Of a stretch of 34,469 nt of DNA, positions 16,923 to 23,704 are shown in pieces; position 1 is the stretch's first letter, and each line of letters opens with the position of its first letter. Location of the stretch: contig NZSA01000090.1 of NCBI GenBank assembly GCA_002696645.1, positions 1-34,469 of the forward strand, read 5' to 3'. The DNA is from Rhodospirillales bacterium (lineage in GTDB: Bacteria > Pseudomonadota > Alphaproteobacteria > UBA8366 > Aestuariispiraceae). Below the pieces are notes generated by a model, which worked only from the letters and a program-made list of their open reading frames with translations, searched no databases and was not told the origin of the DNA. The translations under genes and the position numbers were made by a program.

Positions 16923-17342
16923 CTATCCGGAGATGGCCGCTGCGTTAAAGGCCGCAATCGACAGTTTCGTGGCTGTTGCCAGAATTGCCGGGGCGATTTC
17001 CCCGGCCTCTATACGGCGCGGTAAATCCTTGAGCACAAGGTCGATCACACGATAAACGACAATCTGTAAGGCCATGCTGATCAGACCCCAGACCAGAATA
17101 TCGGCCATGCTGACACTAGACGCCATGGCAAATGCCAGGGGGATCGCCAGCCCCAGCATGGCCCCGCCCAGCGTCACAGCCGCGGCAATATTGTTCTCCC
17201 GGATCAGCTTCATTTCCGCGTAGGGGGTGGACAGGGCATACACCCATACCGCCACCAGCCAGATTGCCACGGTCAGCGCAAAATGCAGGAACAGGAAAGG
17301 AAAGCCCGTCATCACGCTTTCCAGAATGATGTCAAAATTCAT
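16923..17342 (-). CDS. DUF350 membrane protein
   Basis: The 139-residue product has four predicted membrane segments: FPFLFLHFALTVAIWLVAVW, AVTLGGAMLGLAIPLAFAM, ADILVWGLISMALQIVVYRV and a weaker last one. The stretch MKLIRENNIAAAVTLGGAML is characteristic of DUF350 (YjfL-like) proteins of unknown function. The ATG at 17340-17342 has AGGGA before it; a TTG-started longer frame is unlikely. It lies between a lipoprotein gene and a protease gene on the same strand, suggesting one envelope-associated operon. Confidence 0.82.
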   Translation of the reverse strand: MNFDIILESVMTGFPFLFLHFALTVAIWLVAVWVYALSTPYAEMKLIRENNIAAAVTLGGAMLGLAIPLAFAMASSVSMADILVWGLISMALQIVVYRVIDLVLKDLPRRIEAGEIAPAILATATKLSIAAFNAAAISG

Positions 17343-17377
17343 GTATGATCCCTTTTTTAAGACCGCATTGAACGAAA

Positions 17378-17405
17378 GGCCCCAACTTACTGGCCCCAAC
17401 TTACT
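17378..17405. repeat. 14-bp tandem duplication
   Basis: GGCCCCAACTTACT occurs twice head to tail (17378-17391 and 17392-17405). The second copy contains the stop codon of the lipoprotein gene (TTA at 17401-17403). It looks like a recent slippage duplication without coding effect. Confidence 0.9.
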
Positions 17406-18102
17406 GGCTGGGCGGGGTCCAGGCCATGATCATTTCCGGCGGTTGGGCATTCAGGCTGTCAATGTTCCAGACATAGAGGGTCGGATTCCCCTCCACAACT
17501 TCCTGCGCATTGTGATACCCGACCTTTGCCGAGGTCCAGATGCGAATGCTGCCGCGCACCCAGAACCCATTGGCAATAAGGTCATCGCGCATTTTTTTGG
17601 GCAGGCGATCGCCGAATACTTCCATAATATTGGGTTCATTGGCGAAATTCGCCGCCGCCAGAGCGGGAAGCGCCGGATGATTGGTCGCCCGGAATTTGGC
17701 CATATAGCCTTCCGCGCTGGCCGCCGTCCATCGCCGCAAACCCAGGACAACGCCGTTGCGTTCCGGGAAGCTGAACTGCTTTTCCCGCGCCAAACTGCCC
17801 TGCTTGTCAAATTTCACGCGATATTCGGCTTTGCCCAAATAAGTGACTTCCTTAAAGCCGGAATTGCGGCGCAAATCATTTTCATAAATGCCGACATATT
17901 CGTCGATCTGATTGCCGACCAGATCCCCCGTCCCGATCCGTTGGAGAAACTGTAACTGCGTCAGCGTGCCGTCATAGGCCGCTGCATATCGCCCATCCGG
18001 TGCGATCTGCATCGTCAGTTCGAACTTATTGGGCAGGTAACAACCCGTCAGCATAAGACAGGCCAGGCCCAGACCGCCAAGGCGTGAAAGAAGTGTTTTC
18101 AT
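17401..18102 (-). CDS. Putative lipoprotein of unknown family
   Basis: The 233-residue product starts MKTLLSRLGGLGLACLMLTGC, a lipoprotein signal peptide with lipobox LTGC (Cys about residue 21). The mature part shows no family I recognise: it starts YLPNKFELTMQIAPDGRYAAAYDG and has a mixed, mostly soluble composition. A longer GTG-started version from 18123 is possible; neither start has a strong Shine-Dalgarno. It follows the BetI-like regulator gene closely (30 bases) and precedes the DUF350 gene, so the four genes may be co-transcribed. Function unknown. Confidence 0.75.
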   Translation of the reverse strand: MKTLLSRLGGLGLACLMLTGCYLPNKFELTMQIAPDGRYAAAYDGTLTQLQFLQRIGTGDLVGNQIDEYVGIYENDLRRNSGFKEVTYLGKAEYRVKFDKQGSLAREKQFSFPERNGVVLGLRRWTAASAEGYMAKFRATNHPALPALAAANFANEPNIMEVFGDRLPKKMRDDLIANGFWVRGSIRIWTSAKVGYHNAQEVVEGNPTLYVWNIDSLNAQPPEMIMAWTPPSQ

Positions 18103-18132
18103 GAGGGGGAGTCTAAACCGCACTGGGCATTC

Positions 18133-18723
18133 TTACCAAACGGAATCCGACAATAAGGCATCAATTGCCAAACGCGCCTCTTTGGCGGTCAGCCCCCCTT
18201 CGCGGGTCGCGCATTCCATCCAATAGCCATCCAGCGCGACAGCCAGTCGTATCCCCATCCGAACAGCATCCCCCTGATGTGGCACCAGGGGCCGAACCGC
18301 CCGTGTCAGGGCCGCGACCTGGCGATTGCGGACCAATGCGTGAACCCTGGCGTAACCCGGTACATAGGCCACCCGCGCGGTAAATTGCAGCCAGGCTGCC
18401 GCTCGCCGAACGGTCAGAATGGTTGGGGACAAATGGGCTTCCAGGCAGGCCTCCAGCGCCGGGCGTCCCGCCGTCGCGGTCAGTCCCTGGGCGGCCAGAT
18501 TTTCGATATAGGCGCGGGCCACAGGCTTTCGGATTGCGCGCATGCTTGCCTGCAAAAGACTGACCTTATCCCCGAAATAATGATGCACGATCCCCGCCGA
18601 AATTCCTGCCCGGGCGGCGATCTTCTGTGTGGTTGCGGCATCATGCCCCTCTTCCGCAATCACGGCCAGGGCCGCATCGATCAGCTCAATCTTTCGAATA
18701 TCTTCAATTGACTGTCGGGCCAA
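18133..18723 (-). CDS. betI: TetR-family repressor, BetI-like
   Basis: This 196-residue TetR-type repressor has an N-terminal helix-turn-helix, KIAARAGISAGIVHHYFGDK (residues about 35-54), and the C-terminal features of BetI (AAWLQF, RNRQVAALTRAVRP, RLAVALDGYWMECA). BetI represses choline-to-betaine genes and releases DNA when choline is present. The start is a TTG at 18721-18723, preceded by AGGAA; an in-frame stop upstream leaves no ATG. No betA, betB or choline transporter adjoins it. The regulator identity is probable, the choline ligand is inference. Confidence 0.7.
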   Translation of the reverse strand: MARQSIEDIRKIELIDAALAVIAEEGHDAATTQKIAARAGISAGIVHHYFGDKVSLLQASMRAIRKPVARAYIENLAAQGLTATAGRPALEACLEAHLSPTILTVRRAAAWLQFTARVAYVPGYARVHALVRNRQVAALTRAVRPLVPHQGDAVRMGIRLAVALDGYWMECATREGGLTAKEARLAIDALLSDSVW

Positions 18724-18760
18724 GTGGCGAATTCCTATAGTATTTCAATATGGTGACACA

Positions 18761-18808
18761 TCATTCAATAAGTTGATTGATCATTCAATCTATAAATTAG
18801 TCAATCAA
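18761..18808. promoter_or_regulatory. Cluster of TCAATCAA-type half-sites (candidate BetI-like operator)
   Basis: TCATTCAAT occurs at 18761-18769 and again at 18781-18789, exactly 20 bases (two helical turns) apart. TTGATTGA is at 18773-18780 and its complement TCAATCAA at 18801-18808. Together they build GATTGA-TCAT-TCAATC (18775-18790), a perfect inverted repeat. The cluster is about 40 bases before the BetI-like gene and 120 bases before the helicase, placing it to control both. TetR-type autoregulation is the usual pattern. Confidence 0.6.
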
Positions 18809-18860
18809 TTTATTATTTCACGGATGCGCATAGTGCTGGTTCTTCACACAGGAATCACGT

Positions 18861-18914
18861 ATGCAGGAAATTCGTTTTGCCGCAGCGGTTCACGAACCCG
18901 GTCATATGGTTTAG
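18861..18914 (+). CDS. Possible 17-codon leader peptide
   Basis: ATG at 18861 opens a 17-residue frame (MQEIRFAAAVHEPGHMV) ending at TAG 18912-18914. AGGA lies 7 bases before the ATG, a better ribosome site than that of the helicase, whose ATG follows 11 bases after the stop. It may be a leader peptide coupling translation, or chance. Confidence 0.25.
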   Translation: MQEIRFAAAVHEPGHMV

Positions 18915-18925
18915 GCTGTCTTGAT

Positions 18926-21493
18926 ATGAGACCCTTGCACTCGCAGATACGCGCTGTTCTGGGCCCCACGAATACGGGGAAGACCTATTTAGCGGTAGAA
19001 CGCATGCTGGGGCAGATGTCGGGCATGATCGGCTTTCCCCTGCGCCTGCTGGCCCGGGAAAACTATGACCGCATTGTCGCCCGTGTCGGGATGTCCGCCG
19101 TCGCCCTGATCACGGGGGAGGAGAAAATCCTGCCCCCCAATCCGCGCTATTTCATCTGTACCGTCGAATCCATGCCGATGGATCGAACCGTTGATTTCAT
19201 GGCCATCGATGAAATTCAACTCTGTGCGGATCCGGAACGGGGTCATATTTTCACAGACCGCCTGCTGCATGCCAGGGGACGGTTTGAAACCATGTTCCTG
19301 GGGTCTGACAGTATGGCGGGCCTGATCCGGCATTTGATCCCCGATGCGGTGATTGAAAGCCGCCCCCGCCTGTCGACCCTCAGCTATGCCGGGGCACAGA
19401 AACTGAACCGACTGAAGCGGCGCAGTGCGGTTGTCGCCTTCTCCGTCGATCAGGTCTATGAACTGGCAGAAGCGATCCGCCAGCAACGCGGTGGGACCGC
19501 TGTTGTTCTGGGCGCGTTGAGCCCCCGCACCCGCAATGCCCAGGTTGAGATGTATCAGGCCGGCGAGGTTGATTATCTGGTCGCAACCGATGCGATTGGC
19601 ATGGGGCTGAATATGGACGTTGACCATGTTGCCTTCGCCCAGTTGAGCAAATTCGATGGTGCCCGCAGGCGTCCCTTGACCCCGCCAGAGATCGGACAGA
19701 TTGCCGGGCGCGCCGGGCGGCATATGAACAATGGCACCTTTGGCATTACCAATAATGTAAAGCCACCGGATGAAGAGGTCCTGCGCCGCGTCGAAGAGCA
19801 TGATTATCCGCCGGTCCGCCAGATTTACTGGCGCAATCGGTCGCTGGATTTCGCCTCCCCCAGGCGGCTTTATGCCAGCCTGAATGTCCATCCCCAACAG
19901 GAAGAACTGACCCGGGCGCGGGATGCGTCTGATCAGGTCGTCCTGGCCGCCCTGATGCGCGATGAAGGCATTCTGGCGCGAGCGGGCAGCCGGGATCGCG
20001 TGCAACTGTTATGGGATGTCTGTCAGGTTCCGGATTTCCGTAAGGTGATGCCGGACCACCATGCCACGCTGATCGGGCACATCTTTACCTATCTGGTCGA
20101 TAAAGATGGTCGCCTGCCCGCCGATTGGGTGTCGGATCAGATTGAGCGGCTGGACCGGATCGACGGCGATATTGACACGCTGACGGCCCGCTTGGCGCAT
20201 ATCCGGACCTGGACCTATATCACGCACCGGGTTGACTGGATCACCAGCGCCGCCGACTGGCAGGCCCGGACCCGCCAGATCGAAGATGCCCTGTCGGATG
20301 CCCTGCATCAGCGCCTGACGGATCGGTTCGTTGATAAACGCGCTGCTGTTTTGGGTCGGTCCAAAGGGGCCGAGGGGGCGGACCTGTTATCGGCCGTGAC
20401 CAAAAAGGACGAGGTTGTCGTCGAAGGGCATGTCGTGGGCCATATCGAAGGCCTGTCTTTCAAGCCCCATGACGCCGCCGACCGGCGCGAAGCCAAGGCT
20501 CTGCTGGCCGCCGCCCACAGGGCATTGGGAGAGGATGCCCCCCGCCGCATCAAAGCGCTGGAACAGTCCCCGGATCAGGATTTTGGCATGACCCCGGAAG
20601 GCCGCATCACATGGCGGGGTCGGGTAATCGCCCGCCCAGATAAGGGGGATTCCCTATTATCGCCCCGCGCTGTCTTGTTGAGCAACAGCCTAACCGACAC
20701 AAATCTGACGGAACGCGCGCGTGTCAGAGTGCAGCACTTCCTGGATGCCTTCATGCTGCGGCGGTTAAAGCCTCTGCTGGCCCCGGATATCGACCCGCAC
20801 AGTCTGGATGCCGCTGCCCGCGGCCTGCTGTATCAATTGCGCGAAAATCTGGGTGCCCTGACCCGCAAGCAGGCCGCAGATACGCTAGATGCCCTCAGTA
20901 AATCCGCCCAGGCCAGCCTGACCAAGATCGGCCTGCGGTTTGGGCGCGATTGGATTTATCTGGCCGGGCTGATGGATATCAAGGCAGTGCGCGCCAGGGC
21001 GATCCTGTGGTCCGCCTGGTCCGGCTCTCCCGTCCCTGAAATCCCTAATTCATCATCTCCCAGCCTGCCCCGTGATCGCGTTTCCGATCCGATCTGGCCG
21101 ATGTTGGGATATACCCCCTTGGGGCCCATCGCCTTACGGCTGGATCGTTGGGAACAACTGACCGCGAAACTGCGGCATCATCCGCGCAAGACACCATTTC
21201 TAGGCGATGGCAAATTCTGTGCGCAAATCGGCCTGCCCGAAAAGGACCCCGCCCTGGCAGGCGTGATGCGGGCTTTGGGCTTCAAGCCCGCGCCCTTGAA
21301 AGAAGGAACGCAGGACGCCCTGGCAGACCCGCCCGCCTTTGTTCCCGCCACGCGCAATCGCAATGCACGCCGGAAATCCATCAAACCCGAAACGCCGAAT
21401 GCAAAAACGCAAAAACCTCAGCGTCCGGTGACGGTGCGCCCCAATCCCGATTCCCCCTTCGCCATTTTGAAAGGTCTGGTTTCCCGGAAATGA
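18926..21493 (+). CDS. SUV3-like DEAD/DExH RNA helicase
   Basis: The 855-residue superfamily 2 helicase resembles the mitochondrial degradosome helicase SUV3. Walker A is AVLGPTNTGKTYLAVERM near the N-terminus, the DExH-like box is MAIDEIQLCADPERG, and motif VI-like GQIAGRAGRHMN lies about residue 260. The remaining 500 residues hold no other domain I can name, with a Lys/Arg/Pro-rich tail. It probably unwinds structured RNA, in decay or ribosome work. The start MRPLHSQIRAVLGP fits the family; the open frame extends upstream through the promoter region and was not used. Its stop overlaps the next gene (ATGA). Confidence 0.88.
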   Translation: MRPLHSQIRAVLGPTNTGKTYLAVERMLGQMSGMIGFPLRLLARENYDRIVARVGMSAVALITGEEKILPPNPRYFICTVESMPMDRTVDFMAIDEIQLCADPERGHIFTDRLLHARGRFETMFLGSDSMAGLIRHLIPDAVIESRPRLSTLSYAGAQKLNRLKRRSAVVAFSVDQVYELAEAIRQQRGGTAVVLGALSPRTRNAQVEMYQAGEVDYLVATDAIGMGLNMDVDHVAFAQLSKFDGARRRPLTPPEIGQIAGRAGRHMNNGTFGITNNVKPPDEEVLRRVEEHDYPPVRQIYWRNRSLDFASPRRLYASLNVHPQQEELTRARDASDQVVLAALMRDEGILARAGSRDRVQLLWDVCQVPDFRKVMPDHHATLIGHIFTYLVDKDGRLPADWVSDQIERLDRIDGDIDTLTARLAHIRTWTYITHRVDWITSAADWQARTRQIEDALSDALHQRLTDRFVDKRAAVLGRSKGAEGADLLSAVTKKDEVVVEGHVVGHIEGLSFKPHDAADRREAKALLAAAHRALGEDAPRRIKALEQSPDQDFGMTPEGRITWRGRVIARPDKGDSLLSPRAVLLSNSLTDTNLTERARVRVQHFLDAFMLRRLKPLLAPDIDPHSLDAAARGLLYQLRENLGALTRKQAADTLDALSKSAQASLTKIGLRFGRDWIYLAGLMDIKAVRARAILWSAWSGSPVPEIPNSSSPSLPRDRVSDPIWPMLGYTPLGPIALRLDRWEQLTAKLRHHPRKTPFLGDGKFCAQIGLPEKDPALAGVMRALGFKPAPLKEGTQDALADPPAFVPATRNRNARRKSIKPETPNAKTQKPQRPVTVRPNPDSPFAILKGLVSRK

Positions 21494-21933
21494 CCGACCA
21501 CGCCAATGACCCATATCCCCAGGGCAATTTAGAGGGAACCGCCAATACGGGCCGCAAGGGGCGGCTGGACAAATGGTTATGGCATGCGCGGTTTTTTAAA
21601 ACCCGCACGCGGGCCGCGGAGGTCGTTTCCGGCGGTCATGTCCGGCTGAACCGCCAACCTGTGCGCAAACCCAGCCAATCTGTTGGGCCCGGTGATGTCT
21701 TAACCTTCCTGCAGGAAAAGGATGTCAGGGTCATCGAAATTCAGGCCATTGCCGATCATCGCGGTCCCGCACCAATCGCCCAGACCCTGTATAAAGATCT
21801 GGCGCCTCCCAAGCCCCGATCAAAAACCGATGATCCGGCCCCCGTCGCGCTGCGCGGTGAGGGCGCAGGCCGCCCGACAAAAAAAGAACGCCGCGAAACA
21901 GATCGCCTGCGGGGACAGGATGATATGGGGTAG
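21490..21933 (+). CDS. S4-domain RNA-binding protein (Hsp15-like)
   Basis: The 147-residue protein has an S4 RNA-binding domain: LDKWLWHARFFKTRTRAAEVV (about residues 28-48), then GGHVRLNRQPVRKPSQSV. This resembles Hsp15 (HslR), which binds free 50S subunits carrying nascent chains. The C-terminus is basic and ends GRPTKKERRETDRLRG. The ATG overlaps the helicase stop by four bases, so the two are translationally coupled and likely work on the same RNAs. Confidence 0.88.
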   Translation: MTDHANDPYPQGNLEGTANTGRKGRLDKWLWHARFFKTRTRAAEVVSGGHVRLNRQPVRKPSQSVGPGDVLTFLQEKDVRVIEIQAIADHRGPAPIAQTLYKDLAPPKPRSKTDDPAPVALRGEGAGRPTKKERRETDRLRGQDDMG

Positions 21934-21998
21934 CTGGTACCCCCATAACACTTGTTCTGTCTAAAAATTACCAGCAATGTCGAAAATTGAACGATCCG

Positions 21999-22103
21999 GG
22001 GCGCGTTTCAGCGCGTGCCTTGAGCAGGAAATGATCTATAAAGATTTCAGCGCGTCGATGATCTTCGGCGCGTCCCTTGTTACGGGGAAACCTCCCCCTT
22101 TTT
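21999..22103 (+). promoter_or_regulatory. Leader region of the sox operon
   Basis: The 203-base gap before soxB holds an 11-base direct repeat TTTCAGCGCGT (22006-22016 and 22045-22055), a small hairpin at 22000-22019, and a terminator-like GGGG-N6-CCCC (22084-22097) followed by C and five T residues (22099-22103), 33 bases before the soxB start. These could form an attenuator or a regulator site. I could not fit the glycine riboswitch consensus. Confidence 0.3.
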
Positions 22104-22136
22104 CAGGACCATCCTGTAGGAAGCGACAGGCGATAC

Positions 22137-23393
22137 ATGTCTCGTTATTCAGTGTTCAGCGTGCTCAAAGGGGGCCTGACCGGGCAAAAACATTGGACCC
22201 GCGCCTGGCGTGATCCAAAACCGCAGGAAAGCTATGACGCCATTGTCATCGGCGGCGGCGGGCATGGTCTGGCAACCGCCTATTATCTGGCAAAACTGCA
22301 TGGCATCACCCGCGTCGCGGTCCTGGAAAAGGGCTATATCGGCGGCGGGAATACCGGGCGCAACACGACGATTGTGCGTTCCAACTACATGCTGGAGGCC
22401 AATTCTTTCTTTTATGAGAAATCATTGCAGTTGTGGGAAGGCCTGTCGGTCGATCTGAACTATAATGTGATGTTCTCTCAGCGGGGCGTCTTGAACCTGG
22501 CACATTCCGACGCGCAATTGGATGCCTATGCCCGGCGCGGCAACGCGATGCGGCTGAATGGTGTCGATGCGGAATTGCTGAACCGGGATCAGGTGCGCAA
22601 ATATGCCCCCAACCTGGACTTTTCCGACAATGCCCGCTTCCCGATTACAGGCGGATTGTTGCAGGCCCGTGGCGGCACGGCCCGCCATGATGCCGTTGCC
22701 TGGGGCTTTGCGCGGGGTGCGGACCGGCTGGGCGTTGATATTATCCAGAACTGTGAAGTCATCGGGTTTGAAATTGAAAACGGTGCGGTCAAAGGTGTGC
22801 AAACCAGTCGCGGCCTGATCAAATCTGAAAAAATCGGCATGGCGGTCGCCGGTCATACCAGTCAGGTGGCCGCCCTGGCAGGCCTGAAGCTGCCCATCGA
22901 AAGTCATGTGCTGCAGGCCTTTGTGTCCGAACCACTGAAGCCTTTCATCGATGGGGTGGTTACCTTTGGTGCAGGGCATTTCTATATCAGCCAGTCTGAT
23001 AAGGGGGGGCTGGTCTTTGGCGGCGACCTGGACGGCTATAATTCCTATGCCCAGCGCGGCAACCTGCCGCTGATCGAACATTTGGGAGAGGAAGGCATGG
23101 CCCTGATCCCCGCCATCGGGCGCATCCGCATGCTGCGCCACTGGGGCGGCGTTATGGATATGTCGATGGATGGCAGCCCGATCATTGGCAAGACCCCGAT
23201 CAAGGGCCTCTATCTGAATGGGGGATGGTGCTATGGCGGATTTAAGGCGACGCCGGGATCCGGTTGGGTTTTTGCCCATACCATCGCCAATGACGAGCCC
23301 CACTGGATCAACCGCGATCTGAATCTGGAACGCTTCCGCACCGGTCGCATGGTTGATGAACGCGGCGCCGGCCCCATCCCGAACGCGCATTAA
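22137..23393 (+). CDS. soxB: Sarcosine oxidase subunit beta
   Basis: The 418-residue FAD/FMN subunit of heterotetrameric sarcosine oxidase oxidises sarcosine to glycine, with the methyl group going to formaldehyde or methylene-tetrahydrofolate and electrons to oxygen as peroxide. The dinucleotide fold VIGGGGHGLATAYYLAK begins at about residue 37. ARHDAVAWGFARGA (His about 184) matches the His that carries covalent FMN in this family. GGWCYGGFKATPGSGW near the C-terminus is typical. I chose the ATG at 22137 because the N-terminus MSRYSVFSVLKGG fits relatives. It is first in soxBDAG. Confidence 0.95.
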   Translation: MSRYSVFSVLKGGLTGQKHWTRAWRDPKPQESYDAIVIGGGGHGLATAYYLAKLHGITRVAVLEKGYIGGGNTGRNTTIVRSNYMLEANSFFYEKSLQLWEGLSVDLNYNVMFSQRGVLNLAHSDAQLDAYARRGNAMRLNGVDAELLNRDQVRKYAPNLDFSDNARFPITGGLLQARGGTARHDAVAWGFARGADRLGVDIIQNCEVIGFEIENGAVKGVQTSRGLIKSEKIGMAVAGHTSQVAALAGLKLPIESHVLQAFVSEPLKPFIDGVVTFGAGHFYISQSDKGGLVFGGDLDGYNSYAQRGNLPLIEHLGEEGMALIPAIGRIRMLRHWGGVMDMSMDGSPIIGKTPIKGLYLNGGWCYGGFKATPGSGWVFAHTIANDEPHWINRDLNLERFRTGRMVDERGAGPIPNAH

Positions 23394-23407
23394 GGAAAAT
23401 AGAGACA

Positions 23408-23704
23408 ATGTTCAGGCTAACCTGCCCCCATTGCGGTCCACGCGATCAGGTCGAATTCAATTATGGCGGCGATGCGACCGTCGATGTCCCCGATCTGGAT
23501 GCTGATGAGCAAACCTGGTTCGATGCGGTCTATATCCGCGAAAATCCCCGGGGTCCCCATACAGAATTCTGGCAGCATGTCGCTGGCTGTCGACAATGGA
23601 TCCGCATCAAGCGCAATACACAGACCCATGAGATCCTGGCCTATGGGGCCGCCACCGGCCCGATGAGCGATGAGCCCACCGGGAAGGGGGGAGCCGATAA
23701 ATGA
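23408..23704 (+). CDS. soxD: Sarcosine oxidase subunit delta
   Basis: This small 98-residue zinc-binding subunit holds candidate ligands C6, C9, H57 and C61 (LTCPHCGPRD and QHVAGCRQW), as in known SoxD. The stretch ENPRGPHTEFWQH is strongly conserved in the family. AAGGA precedes the ATG by about 11 bases. Its TGA overlaps the soxA ATG (ATGA), showing tight coupling. Confidence 0.95.
   Translation: MFRLTCPHCGPRDQVEFNYGGDATVDVPDLDADEQTWFDAVYIRENPRGPHTEFWQHVAGCRQWIRIKRNTQTHEILAYGAATGPMSDEPTGKGGADK

Noticed and set aside
18989-20005. 338-residue minus-strand open frame
   Set aside because: It is antisense to the conserved motifs of the helicase.
21934-22136. Glycine riboswitch before the sox operon
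   Set aside because: The conserved gcvT-type aptamer core could not be found by eye.
22422-23408. 328-residue minus-strand open frame
   Set aside because: It is antisense to soxB with no recognisable features.
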